In this document: in pieces, positions 52,406 to 60,419 of the stretch
Layout of the letters: each line of letters begins with the position of its first letter
Position numbering within the stretch: position 1 is the stretch's first letter
Source: Sphingomonas colocasiae
Lineage (GTDB): Bacteria; Pseudomonadota; Alphaproteobacteria; Sphingomonadales; Sphingomonadaceae
Length of the DNA stretch: 64,000 nt
Direction: 5' to 3'
Assembly (NCBI RefSeq): GCF_019880585.1
Contig: NZ_JAINVV010000009.1
Coordinates: 1-64,000, forward strand
Translations under genes and position numbers: made by a program
The notes under the pieces: model-generated
Told to the model about the DNA's origin: nothing
Databases searched by the model: none
What the model saw: the letters and a program-made list of their open reading frames with translations, nothing else

Positions 52406-53569
52406 ATGACGTCCGTTCTGCCCATCCGCGAGATCGATCCGATGCTGGATGAGGAGATCATCCTGTATCGCGACGCGGTCGCCCGTTTCCTCGATCGCCA
52501 CGCCACGCCCGAAACGCTCGACGGATGGCGCCTGGCCAAGCAGGTGCCGGCGGAATTCTGGCGGATGGCGGGCGAGGCAGGGCTGCTCTGCCCAAGCATT
52601 CCCGAGGCCTATGGCGGCCCCGGCGGCGATTTCCGACACGACTGGGTGGTGCTGGAGGAAACCGGCCGTCGCGGGCTGGAAGGGTTCGGCGTCGCCGTCC
52701 ACAGCAGTATCGTCGCTCCCTATCTGCTCCACTATGCGACCGAGGCGCAAAAGGCGCGCTGGCTGCCGCGCGCGGTTTCGGGCGAAACGATCCTGGCGGT
52801 GGCGATGACCGAGCCGGGCGCGGGATCGGACCTGCAGGGCGTGCGCACCCGCGCCATGCGCTGCGACGGTGGCTGGCGGATCAACGGTCAGAAGACCTTC
52901 ATCTCCAACGGGCAGAGCGCGGGACTGATCGTCGTCGTCGCCAAGGCCGCGAAGGAAGACGGCAGCGACGGCATCGGCCTGTTCCTGGTGGAGGGAGATG
53001 CAACCGGTTTCCGCCGGGGCACCAATCTCGACAAGGTCGGGCGCGAGGCACAGGACACGTCCGAACTGTTCTTCGACGATGTGGTCGTGCCCGAGGACGC
53101 CCTGCTCGGCGGTTCGGTCGGGCTCGGCTTCGGTCAATTGATGGCGATGCTGCCGCAGGAGCGGCTGGTGATCGCATGCATGGGCATGGCGCTGATGGAA
53201 CGCGCGCTGGCCGAGACCATCGCCTACACCAAAGACCGCAAGGCGTTCGGCAAGAGCCTGATCGACCTGCAGAACACCCAGTTCAAGCTGGCCGACGCCA
53301 AGACCGCGGCGACCGCATCCAGGGCGTTCCTCCAGCACGGCCTGTCCGAACATCTCGCCGGCCGGCTCGACGCGGCCTTCGCGGCGATGATCAAGCTGTT
53401 CGTGACCGAGACCGAATGGAAGCTGATCGACGACTGCGTCCAGCTTTTTGGCGGATATGGCTATATGAACGAATATCCGATCGCCCGCATCTTCCGCGAC
53501 GCCCGCATCGACCGCGTCCATGGTGGCGCGTCCGAGGTCATGCGGCTGATCGTGGGACGCACGTTGTAG
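52406..53569 (+). CDS. LCAD-like acyl-CoA dehydrogenase
   Basis: This 387-residue flavoprotein resembles long-chain/isovaleryl-type dehydrogenases. The C-terminal site reads DRVHGGASEVMR with no Glu, but helix G has MLPQERLVIACMG, the LCAD position that supplies the catalytic base. AVAMTEPGAGSDLQGVRTRA, FISNGQSAG, KAFGKSLIDLQNTQFKLAD and GGYGYMNEYPIARIFRD are standard blocks. ATG 52406 is used; the operator ends 24 bases upstream. It should act on long or branched acyl-CoAs. The REP pair and a GAA tract follow the gene. Confidence 0.9.
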   Translation: MTSVLPIREIDPMLDEEIILYRDAVARFLDRHATPETLDGWRLAKQVPAEFWRMAGEAGLLCPSIPEAYGGPGGDFRHDWVVLEETGRRGLEGFGVAVHSSIVAPYLLHYATEAQKARWLPRAVSGETILAVAMTEPGAGSDLQGVRTRAMRCDGGWRINGQKTFISNGQSAGLIVVVAKAAKEDGSDGIGLFLVEGDATGFRRGTNLDKVGREAQDTSELFFDDVVVPEDALLGGSVGLGFGQLMAMLPQERLVIACMGMALMERALAETIAYTKDRKAFGKSLIDLQNTQFKLADAKTAATASRAFLQHGLSEHLAGRLDAAFAAMIKLFVTETEWKLIDDCVQLFGGYGYMNEYPIARIFRDARIDRVHGGASEVMRLIVGRTL

Positions 53570-53604
53570 ATCGGGAGAAGCTACTCTCTCGTTACGCCCC
53601 CTGT

Positions 53605-53700
53605 GTCATCCCCGCGAACGCGGGGATCCAGCTTTTCCGTGAAGCATCAAGAAGAAGAAGAAGAAGAAGCGGGATTCCCGCGTTCGCGGGAATGACAAGG
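53605..53700. repeat. REP-like inverted pair with a GAA tract
   Basis: Two hairpins of the 32.9-kb REP family face each other: ATCCCCGCGAACGCGGGGAT at 53608-53627 and ATTCCCGCGTTCGCGGGAAT at 53674-53693. Between them is a GAA trinucleotide tract at about 53651-53669. The arrangement is like a bipartite REP element and may end transcription from the dehydrogenase gene. Confidence 0.75.
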
Positions 53701-53752
53701 TAGGGGCATCAATCCCGATCAAACACCGCCCGTCGCCGGATCGTAACCAGCC

Positions 53753-54355
53753 CTATCCCTTCAGCCGCCGCGCGATCTCCGTCACCCGTTGGCCCTGGAA
53801 GCGCGCGGCGTCGAGATCGGCGTCGCTGGGCAGCGCCCCCGGCTTGTTGTGCGAGACCGCCGATGCGCCATAGGGCGTGCCGGCCTTGAACATCGCGCCG
53901 TCGGCGAAGCCGGGCGGCACGATCACCATGCCGAAATGCGCCATCGGTATGAACAGGGTCAGGCTCGTCACTTCATTACCGCCATGCGGCGTCGCCGATG
54001 CGGCAAAGGCGGAGCCGACCTTGTTGACCAGCTTGCCGCGCGCCCAGAGCGCGCCCAAGCTGTCGAGATAGGCCTTCACCTCCGAACAGACGAGGCCGAA
54101 GCGCGAGGGCGTGCCGAACAGGATCGCATCCGCCCACACCGCATCATCGGCGGTCGGCGCTTCGTACAGCGCGTTCATGCGCGTGGCATTCTCCGTCCAG
54201 CCCGGCGCCAGCGCCATCACATCCGCCCCCACCAATTCGCGCGCGCGGCGCAGCCGCACACCGCCGCCGGCCGCCATCGCGCCTTCGGCCACCGCATTGG
54301 CCAGCGCCTCGGTCATGCCGTCGCGCGAATGGAAGACGATAAGGATATTGGCCAC
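53753..54355 (-). CDS. WrbA-like flavodoxin/NAD(P)H:quinone oxidoreductase
   Basis: This 200-residue flavoprotein has the FMN-binding loop FHSRDGMTEALANAVAEG at residues 8-25 and GTPSRFGLVCSEVKAYLDSL, then SATPHGGNEVTSLTLF, as in WrbA. WrbA reduces quinones by two electrons with NAD(P)H. I chose GTG 54355, with GGGAGAAG upstream. It is divergent from the flavin monooxygenase-like gene, sharing the palindrome at 54425. A role in reducing a quinone product of that oxygenase is plausible. Confidence 0.85.
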   Translation of the reverse strand: MANILIVFHSRDGMTEALANAVAEGAMAAGGGVRLRRARELVGADVMALAPGWTENATRMNALYEAPTADDAVWADAILFGTPSRFGLVCSEVKAYLDSLGALWARGKLVNKVGSAFAASATPHGGNEVTSLTLFIPMAHFGMVIVPPGFADGAMFKAGTPYGASAVSHNKPGALPSDADLDAARFQGQRVTEIARRLKG

Positions 54356-54424
54356 GCTGCTTCTCCCTTGAACCCGGCCGATCGGCGCCTGTCGTTTCCC
54401 CCCTTGTAAGCCCCGACCCAAATA

Positions 54425-54441
54425 TGTAAAGTAGATTGACT
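54425..54441. promoter_or_regulatory. Copy 5 of the 17-bp palindrome (putative shared operator)
   Basis: TGTAAAGTAGATTGACT matches the consensus at 14 of 17 positions. It lies 20 bases before the oxygenase-like gene and 69 bases before the divergent flavodoxin gene, and is preceded by AAATA. Confidence 0.65.
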
Positions 54442-54461
54442 AAAACGGGTGGTGAGAGTTC

Positions 54462-55673
54462 ATGGCGACACAGGCGAAAACGGCGGCAACGAGCGAGCGG
54501 GAGCCCGGCCCGAATCGGGAAGCGCTGCTCGAAAGCGCGCGCGCGATGATTCCGGCGCTGCGCGAACGCGGCTATGCCGTCGACAAGGAACGCCGCGTGG
54601 CCGACGAATCGGTCGCCGAGATGCTCGATGCCGGCATTCTCCAGATGCTCGCCCCCAAGCGCTTCGGCGGCAGCCAGGCCGGCCTTTCGACCTTTTTCGA
54701 CACCGCCTTGCTGATCGGCCAGGGCGACGGATCCACTGCCTGGCTGTTCGGCATCCTGGGATGCCATCACTGGGTATTGTCGCATTTCGGGCTGGAAGCG
54801 CAGCAGGCGCTGTATGGCGAGACCAGTCACGCGCTGTTCCCGCTCACCTTTTCCGGCAAGGGTGGTTCGGCGCGCAAGGTGGACGGCGGCTACCGCGTCA
54901 ACGGCGAATGGGGCTTCGCCAGCGGCATCGATTTCTCCGACTGGGTGGGCGCGCTCGCGGTGGTCGAGGGCACCGACGGCGCGGAGACCGTCAATCTGCT
55001 GATCCCCAAGGCGCAGGTGGAGGTGGTCGACAACTGGTTCGTTTCCGGCATGCGCGGCACCGGCAGCCGCGAATTCCATGTGCGCGACCTGTTCGTTCCC
55101 GATCACCTGACGCTGTCGCAGAATCTGCTGATGGTCGGCAAGACGCCGGGCGCCGAGGCCCTTCCCGAATATCGCGGGCTGCGTGCATCGCTTCACACCG
55201 TGCTGATGATCGCCACGGTCGGTGCGTCGCTGGGGCTGGCGCGCCGCGCGATCGACGAGTTCATCGAGTTCACCAAGGGCCGGGTCGGCTATGGCGGGAT
55301 CGACCATGCCGCGCGCGCGAGCACCCAGGCCAAGATCGCCGACGCCATGGCGCGCTACGACGCCTTTCACGGGCTGATGCAGCGCCATTTCGTCGATGTC
55401 GACCTGCTGGCCGAAAGCGGCCGCACCTCCAGCGCGGAGGAACGGCTGCGCTATCGCCGCGACGCGGCGCTCGCCGTCGCCACCTGCGCCGATATCATCA
55501 ACACCATGGCGGGCATGGCGGGCGCGCGCGCGCAGCACGAGCGATCGCCCTTCCAGCTGATCCAGCGCGACATCAACACCGTGCGCACCCATGTGCTGCT
55601 CGATCGCGACGATGCGAACGAACTCTACGGCAAGCATGTGCTGGGTCTCGATCTGGGGCCGGTCCGCCAGTAG
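54462..55673 (+). CDS. Acyl-CoA dehydrogenase-fold flavin monooxygenase (HsaA/HpaB-type)
   Basis: This 403-residue protein has the acyl-CoA dehydrogenase fold but no catalytic Glu motif. The segments GQGDGSTAWLFGILGCHHWV, WGFASGIDFSDWVGALAVVE, SGMRGTGSREFHVRDLFVPD and FQLIQRDINTVRTHVLL are typical of group D flavin-dependent oxygenases such as HsaA. These use FMNH2 from a separate reductase to hydroxylate phenols. No reductase of the HsaB type is seen nearby. The palindrome is 20 bases upstream. It is followed after 12 bases by an MFS carrier and then a SnoaL-like gene. Confidence 0.85.
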   Translation: MATQAKTAATSEREPGPNREALLESARAMIPALRERGYAVDKERRVADESVAEMLDAGILQMLAPKRFGGSQAGLSTFFDTALLIGQGDGSTAWLFGILGCHHWVLSHFGLEAQQALYGETSHALFPLTFSGKGGSARKVDGGYRVNGEWGFASGIDFSDWVGALAVVEGTDGAETVNLLIPKAQVEVVDNWFVSGMRGTGSREFHVRDLFVPDHLTLSQNLLMVGKTPGAEALPEYRGLRASLHTVLMIATVGASLGLARRAIDEFIEFTKGRVGYGGIDHAARASTQAKIADAMARYDAFHGLMQRHFVDVDLLAESGRTSSAEERLRYRRDAALAVATCADIINTMAGMAGARAQHERSPFQLIQRDINTVRTHVLLDRDDANELYGKHVLGLDLGPVRQ

Positions 55674-55685
55674 CGGACCGCGCGC

Positions 55686-57002
55686 ATGGCCGCCCCCCTG
55701 CCCGCGAGCGACGCGCCGCATATCGGCGAAGGCCGTGCCTGGTGGGCGGTGTTCGTGCTCTTCCTCGCCTATACGCTGTCCTATATCGACCGGATGATCA
55801 TCTCGCTGATGGTCGAGCCGCTGCGCGCGGACCTCGATCTCAGCGACACCCAGATCAGCCTGCTTCAGGGGCTGGCCTTCGCGATCTTCTACACCAGCAT
55901 GGCGATCCCGATCGCGGCGCTGGCGGACCGGCGTTCACGCACCGCGATCGTCGCGGTCGGCATCGCCTTCTGGAGCGCGATGACCGCGGCCTGCGGCCTG
56001 GCAGGCAATTTCTGGCAGCTCTTTCTCGCCCGGATGGGCGTCGGCGTGGGCGAAGCGACGCTGAGCCCCGCCACCTATTCGCTGATCGCGGACCTGTTCC
56101 CGGAGGACAAGCGCGGCCGCGCCATGGCGATCTTTTCGTCGGGCGTGTCGGTCGGCGGCGGACTCGCCTTCATCATCGGCGGGATCATCATCGGTTTCGC
56201 GACGACGAGCGGTGGCCATGAAACCCCCTTCGGCCCGGTGCGGGCCTGGCAGCTCGTCTTCCTGATCCTCGGTCCGCCGGGACTGCTTCTGGCATTGCTG
56301 GCACTGACCATTCCCGAACCGCGCCGGCGCATCGCGGCGACCGCCGCGACGCCGATGCCGCTCCGCCCCTTCCTTGTCCGCGAATGGCGGACATTGACCT
56401 TGCTGTTCGTCGGCAACGGCATTTCGGGGATGATCACGACGGCATTGCTCTCCTGGGCGCCGACCTTCCTGATCCGCGCCTATGGCGAGACGCCCGCCGG
56501 CGCCGGCCGGATGCTGGGGATCGGCCTGCTCGTCCTCGGCCCGATCGGCGCGATCGCCGGCGGCGCGATCTCGGACCGGTGGACACGCTCTGGCGCCGCG
56601 ACCGCGTCGCTGTCCGTCGTCGGCGCGGGCATCGCGCTGATGGCGCTGTTCGGCGCCATCGCGCCGTTCATGCCCAGCGCGATCGGCGCGTCGGCGATGT
56701 TTTCCCTGGCGCTGCTGTTCGGCGCCGCCGCTTATCCGCCCGGCGCGGTCGCGGTGCAGAAACTCGCCCCCGCGCCGCTGCGCGCGCGGATTGCCGCGCT
56801 CTACCTGTTCGTCGTGACGCTGTTGTCGCTGGCGCTCGCGCCGACCGCCGTCGCGCTGCTGACCGACCGCATCTTCGGCGATCCCGCGCTGATCGGCCGG
56901 TCGCTCACCAGCTTCACCGCGATCGCGGGGCCGATCGGCGTGATCTGCATCGCCGCCGCCATGCGCGCATTCCGCGCCTCGCTTGTCCGCCAGGAGCCCT
57001 GA
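55686..57002 (+). CDS. MFS transporter, spinster-like
   Basis: This 438-residue carrier has about twelve helices. The first is FLAYTLSYIDRMIISLMVEP, then ALADRRSRTAIVAVG and ARMGVGVGEATLSPATYSLI, similar to the carrier at 5352-6665. It starts 12 bases after the oxygenase gene and its stop overlaps the SnoaL-like start by one base (TGATG). It probably imports an aromatic or lipid-like acid of the same pathway; direction is not shown by sequence. Confidence 0.88.
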   Translation: MAAPLPASDAPHIGEGRAWWAVFVLFLAYTLSYIDRMIISLMVEPLRADLDLSDTQISLLQGLAFAIFYTSMAIPIAALADRRSRTAIVAVGIAFWSAMTAACGLAGNFWQLFLARMGVGVGEATLSPATYSLIADLFPEDKRGRAMAIFSSGVSVGGGLAFIIGGIIIGFATTSGGHETPFGPVRAWQLVFLILGPPGLLLALLALTIPEPRRRIAATAATPMPLRPFLVREWRTLTLLFVGNGISGMITTALLSWAPTFLIRAYGETPAGAGRMLGIGLLVLGPIGAIAGGAISDRWTRSGAATASLSVVGAGIALMALFGAIAPFMPSAIGASAMFSLALLFGAAAYPPGAVAVQKLAPAPLRARIAALYLFVVTLLSLALAPTAVALLTDRIFGDPALIGRSLTSFTAIAGPIGVICIAAAMRAFRASLVRQEP

Positions 57003-57376
57003 TGACCACCGATCTGACCATGCTCGCAACCAAATTGTTCGACGCGCTCGAAGCCGGCGACACCGCGACGCTCAAGAGCCTCTACGCGCCCGATGCCACG
57101 CTCTGGTCGAACACGACCCAGCGCAATATCGCCGCGCGCGAGGTCGCCGCCTTCCTGCCGCTGTTCGTGAAGCGCATGCCTGATCGCGCCTATGCAGATC
57201 GCCGGATCACCCCGTTCGACGGCGGCTTCGTCCATCGGCACCGGCTGACCGGCACGCGCCGCGACGGCGCCCGCGTCGCGGTGGAATGCTGCGCGCTGGT
57301 GTTCGTGACGGACGGCGCGGTGACGCGCATCGAGGAATATCTCGACGCGCGCCAGCTCGATGCGGTGATGGGCTGA
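57002..57376 (+). CDS. SnoaL-like/NTF2-fold small enzyme
   Basis: This 124-residue protein has the NTF2 cone fold. TKLFDALEAGDTATLKSLYA, then PDATLWSNTTQRN and HRHRLTGTRRDGARVAV are standard; it ends with VTRIEEYLDARQLD. The fold includes ketosteroid isomerase, lumazine-like and polyketide cyclases, and stabilisers of ring-oxygenase products. No catalytic dyad can be assigned from sequence. Coupled translation with the carrier suggests shared expression. An isomerase or dehydratase step is plausible. Confidence 0.75.
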   Translation: MTTDLTMLATKLFDALEAGDTATLKSLYAPDATLWSNTTQRNIAAREVAAFLPLFVKRMPDRAYADRRITPFDGGFVHRHRLTGTRRDGARVAVECCALVFVTDGAVTRIEEYLDARQLDAVMG

Positions 57377-57388
57377 AGCTTTCCGGCT

Positions 57389-58591
57389 TCAGATGATGCC
57401 CCTTGCCTCCAGATCGGCGCGCGCTTCTGCATCGAGATCCAGCATCCCGCCCAGCACCGCCGCATTGTCCTGACCGACATGTTCGGGCGCCGGGCTGCGT
57501 ACCGAGCCGGGGGTGCGCGACAGCTTGGGGAAGGCGTTCTGCATCTTCAGCCCATCCCAGCGAGATCCCTCCACCGTCACGATCGCATCGCGCGCCTGGA
57601 AATGGGGGTCGTCCAGCATGTCCTGCGGGCCGAACATGCGACCGGCGGGCACGCCATGATCGAGCATCGCCTGTTCGACCTCCGCCACGGTGTGGCGCGA
57701 CGTCCATTCGGCGATGATATCATCGAGCTCCGCCTGACGTTCGCCGCGCGCGCCATGCGTCGCATAGCGCGGATCGGACGCCAGTTCGGGCTGGCCCATC
57801 GCCTGGCAGAGCCGCTGGAACACCGTATCCTGGTTGCCGCCGATCAGATATTCGCCGTCACTGCACGGATAGACGTTGGAGGGCGCGATGCCCGGCAGCA
57901 CCGACCCCGAACGCTGGCGGACCGATCCACCCACCGTATATTCGGGGACCAGCCCTTCCATCACCTGCAGCACCGCTTCGTAGAGCGCGCTGTCCACCAC
58001 CTGGCCCAGCCCGGTCGCGGCGCGGTTGTGCAGCGCCGCCAGCGCACCCATGCAGCCATAGGTGGCGGCCAGGCTGTCGCCGATCGAGACGCCCATCCGG
58101 CTCGGCGGCCGATCGGGATCACCGACCAGGCGGCGCCAGCCGCCCATCGCCTCGCCGATGCCGCCGAAGCCGGCGCGGCCGGCATAGGGGCCGGTCTGGC
58201 CATAGCCGGACATGCGCACGACGATCAGCCCGGGATTGGTGGCGTGGAGCGTATCGGGTGCCAGCCCCCATTTCTCGATGGTGCCGGGGCGGAAATTCTC
58301 GATCAATATGTCGGCCCGGTCGATCAGCCGGCGCGCCAGCGCCTGCCCCTCCGCCTCGCGCAGGTTGATCGAGACCGATTTCTTGTTGCGCGCGATCACT
58401 TCCCACCAGACGGGAACGCCCTGCCCCCATTGGCGCATCGGATCGCCCACGCGCGGCGGCTCGATCTTGATGACGGTGGCGCCCATGTCGCCCAAGAGCT
58501 GGCCGCAGAACGGCCCGGCGATCAGCTGGCCCATCTCGACCACGATCAGGCCGGCCAGCGGCCCAGTCGCTTCATCCTTCATTCCACTCAT
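57389..58591 (-). CDS. CaiB/BaiF-family CoA-transferase
   Basis: This 400-residue family III CoA-transferase moves CoA between acids. LIAGPFCGQLLGDMGATVIK, IEPPRVGDPMRQWGQ, NKKSVSINL and the catalytic Asp region VSIGDSLAATYGCMGAL (near residue 170) are clear. ENFRPGTIEKWGL is the nucleotide-contact block. Full length. The start overlaps the alpha/beta hydrolase stop (ATGA). It ends the three-gene set with the VOC and hydrolase genes, so it may activate an acid produced by those steps. It is convergent with the SnoaL-like gene. Confidence 0.92.
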   Translation of the reverse strand: MSGMKDEATGPLAGLIVVEMGQLIAGPFCGQLLGDMGATVIKIEPPRVGDPMRQWGQGVPVWWEVIARNKKSVSINLREAEGQALARRLIDRADILIENFRPGTIEKWGLAPDTLHATNPGLIVVRMSGYGQTGPYAGRAGFGGIGEAMGGWRRLVGDPDRPPSRMGVSIGDSLAATYGCMGALAALHNRAATGLGQVVDSALYEAVLQVMEGLVPEYTVGGSVRQRSGSVLPGIAPSNVYPCSDGEYLIGGNQDTVFQRLCQAMGQPELASDPRYATHGARGERQAELDDIIAEWTSRHTVAEVEQAMLDHGVPAGRMFGPQDMLDDPHFQARDAIVTVEGSRWDGLKMQNAFPKLSRTPGSVRSPAPEHVGQDNAAVLGGMLDLDAEARADLEARGII

Positions 58592-59742
58592 CCCTCCAGA
58601 CCGGCGATCCAGTCGCGAATATGCCTGGCGGCTTCGTTGGCCAAGTCGGGCTGACCGAAATAATAGTGATTGGCGCCCGTCACCACGTGATGCGTCTGCG
58701 TACAGCCGGTGGCGGCCGCCATCAGCCGCGCGGCATGGCTGGGGGTGCAGGCATCGTCGGCGCTGTTTTCGATCACCAGCATCGGGCCGGAGATGCGCGC
58801 CGCGCATTTGATGCCGTCGGCATTGGAATCGTCATAGGACCATTGCGACAGCCAGCTGCGGAGCGTGGTGAAGCGCGCCAGCCCCACCGGCCCGTCATTC
58901 ACCACCGAAGGATCGCCGAGCATGCACCAATTGGGCTTGCGGTCGCTGGGATCGATGGCGGGATCGACGAAGCGCGGATCCGCCATCGTCCCCTGCACGG
59001 TGAAGCAGCGTTCGTGATTGGGCTTGCCCGCAGCCTTCAGTGCGGCGAGTTCGTCCTTCACCCAGGCGGTGATACGCCGGTTGCGCGCGATCTGCGCCGC
59101 GCGGTATTTCTCGATGAACGCATCCGAGAATGGCGGCTTCGGTCCATCGGGCGCATAGAGATCGAGTTCGGGATCGCGATCGAACGGCCGGGTTTCATCG
59201 GTGATCGAAGGATCGAGCCATTCGGTCAATGTCAGGTTGCGCGACAGATGCGCGGCCAGCAGCATGATGCCGTCTGCCGGGATGAAGTCCGCGGCGTTCA
59301 GGTCGTAGGGATCGCCCGCCGGGGTATGCGTGACGCGTGGATCCTGCGCCTGCGCCTGATAGAAGAGCGAGAGCGCGCCGCCGCCGCTCCAGCCGCCCAG
59401 ATAGACTTTCTTGTAGCCCAGCCTTTCCTTCGCATCCCGCACGCACGCCGCGAAATCCATCGCGGCGCGTTCCATGATCAGCGCGGTATCGTTGCCGCGA
59501 TAGCGCGTGTTGCAATAGATGGTGTGGATGCCGTGCTTCGCGAGCGTGCCGATGAGCGGCAGATAGGCGCCACCACCGATCGGGTGCGAGAAGATCACGA
59601 CGCTGTCCGACGGCGTTTCGGGCTTCAGCAGATGCGCCTCGACCACGACCTTGCCGATCTCCCCGGCATAGGTGTCCTTGAAGGCGGATTTCTCGTCGAA
59701 CATGACGAGATAGGGGATGCGTTCATATCGCGATGCGGACAT
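58588..59742 (-). CDS. Alpha/beta hydrolase, about 384 residues
   Basis: The nucleophile elbow GGWSGGGALSL is near residue 115, the acid Asp in VIENSADDACTPSHAARL and the catalytic His in VTGANHYYFG, so the triad is complete. VVIFSHPIGGGAYLPLIGTL precedes the core. An inserted cap of about 120 residues lies between core strands. No signal peptide. It is longer than meta-cleavage product hydrolases (near 280). It lies two bases after the VOC gene and overlaps the CoA-transferase start. Hydrolysis of a C-C bond, ester or thioester of a ring-cleavage product is possible. Confidence 0.82.
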   Translation of the reverse strand: MSASRYERIPYLVMFDEKSAFKDTYAGEIGKVVVEAHLLKPETPSDSVVIFSHPIGGGAYLPLIGTLAKHGIHTIYCNTRYRGNDTALIMERAAMDFAACVRDAKERLGYKKVYLGGWSGGGALSLFYQAQAQDPRVTHTPAGDPYDLNAADFIPADGIMLLAAHLSRNLTLTEWLDPSITDETRPFDRDPELDLYAPDGPKPPFSDAFIEKYRAAQIARNRRITAWVKDELAALKAAGKPNHERCFTVQGTMADPRFVDPAIDPSDRKPNWCMLGDPSVVNDGPVGLARFTTLRSWLSQWSYDDSNADGIKCAARISGPMLVIENSADDACTPSHAARLMAAATGCTQTHHVVTGANHYYFGQPDLANEAARHIRDWIAGLEG

Positions 59743-59744
59743 GG

Positions 59745-60326
59745 TCAGGCCCTTGCCGGCGCGCGGCCGCGCTTCGCGATCGCCTCGGCGCCGAATTTCT
59801 CGAGCTTCGCCGCGCGCGTCCGTTCGGACCAGCGCGCGAGCACGTCCGCGAACTCCGCCTTTTCCTTGGCGAAGATCGCGTCGTGATCGGCGGTGCGGCA
59901 GGTCAGTTCCACCTGGATGCCGTTTGGATCGTACATATAGATCGAGCGGACGAAATGATGGTCGATCGGGCCGAGCGCACTGACCCCGAAGCTGTTGATC
60001 CGCGCCTGCATCGCCAGCAGCGCCTCTTCGGATTCGACCTCGAACGCCCAGTGCATGTCGAAGCTTTCCTTGCGCTGGAACCATTCCGGATCGGCGGAGG
60101 CGGGCGCGTCGAAAAAGGCGATATATTCGCCGTTCGTCATCCGGAAGAAGATGTGGAGATAGGGATCGTCGGCGCCGGTGCCGGGTACTTCGTCGAGCAC
60201 CACGCCGCCTTCGGTCACCAGCCCCAGCACATCCTCGTAGAACCAGCGGGTCTGTTCCGCGTCGCGGCAGCGAAAGGCGCCGTGATGGACGCCCTTGATC
60301 GGTCGGGCTTCGGGCGTTTCGGTCAT
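59745..60326 (-). CDS. VOC-family dioxygenase/glyoxalase-like protein
   Basis: This 193-residue protein has two beta-alpha-beta-beta-beta modules. Metal ligands are the His of GVHHGAFRCRD near residue 15, the His of FDMHWAFEVES and the Glu of NGIQVELTC, in line with extradiol dioxygenases and glyoxalases. YMYDPNGIQVEL is the standard last block. ARWSERTRAAKLEKFG forms a helical tail. It is the first gene of the VOC-hydrolase-CoA-transferase unit, with the palindrome at 60399 about 72 bases upstream. Ring cleavage of a catechol-like compound is a candidate role, but small VOC proteins often have other functions. Confidence 0.8.
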   Translation of the reverse strand: MTETPEARPIKGVHHGAFRCRDAEQTRWFYEDVLGLVTEGGVVLDEVPGTGADDPYLHIFFRMTNGEYIAFFDAPASADPEWFQRKESFDMHWAFEVESEEALLAMQARINSFGVSALGPIDHHFVRSIYMYDPNGIQVELTCRTADHDAIFAKEKAEFADVLARWSERTRAAKLEKFGAEAIAKRGRAPARA

Positions 60327-60398
60327 CTCATCCTCCTCGATTCAGCGCGTCGGACTCATTGCCTGTCGCGAAAAAACTGTCGGACCTCACGCAAATTT

Positions 60399-60415
60399 TG
60401 TCAAGTAACTAGACA
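60399..60415. promoter_or_regulatory. Copy 6 of the 17-bp palindrome (putative shared operator)
   Basis: TGTCAAGTAACTAGACA matches the consensus at 15 of 17 positions, with the left arm intact. It lies in the 93-base gap between the end of the SDR gene at 60420 and the start of the VOC gene at 60326, so it should control the VOC operon. AAATTT precedes it. Confidence 0.7.
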
Positions 60416-60419
60416 TTAT

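Noticed and set aside
53651-53669. GAA repeats as a possible CRISPR or protein-coding repeat
   Set aside because: Units are three bases with no spacers, and no open frame with a start and ribosome binding site spans them.
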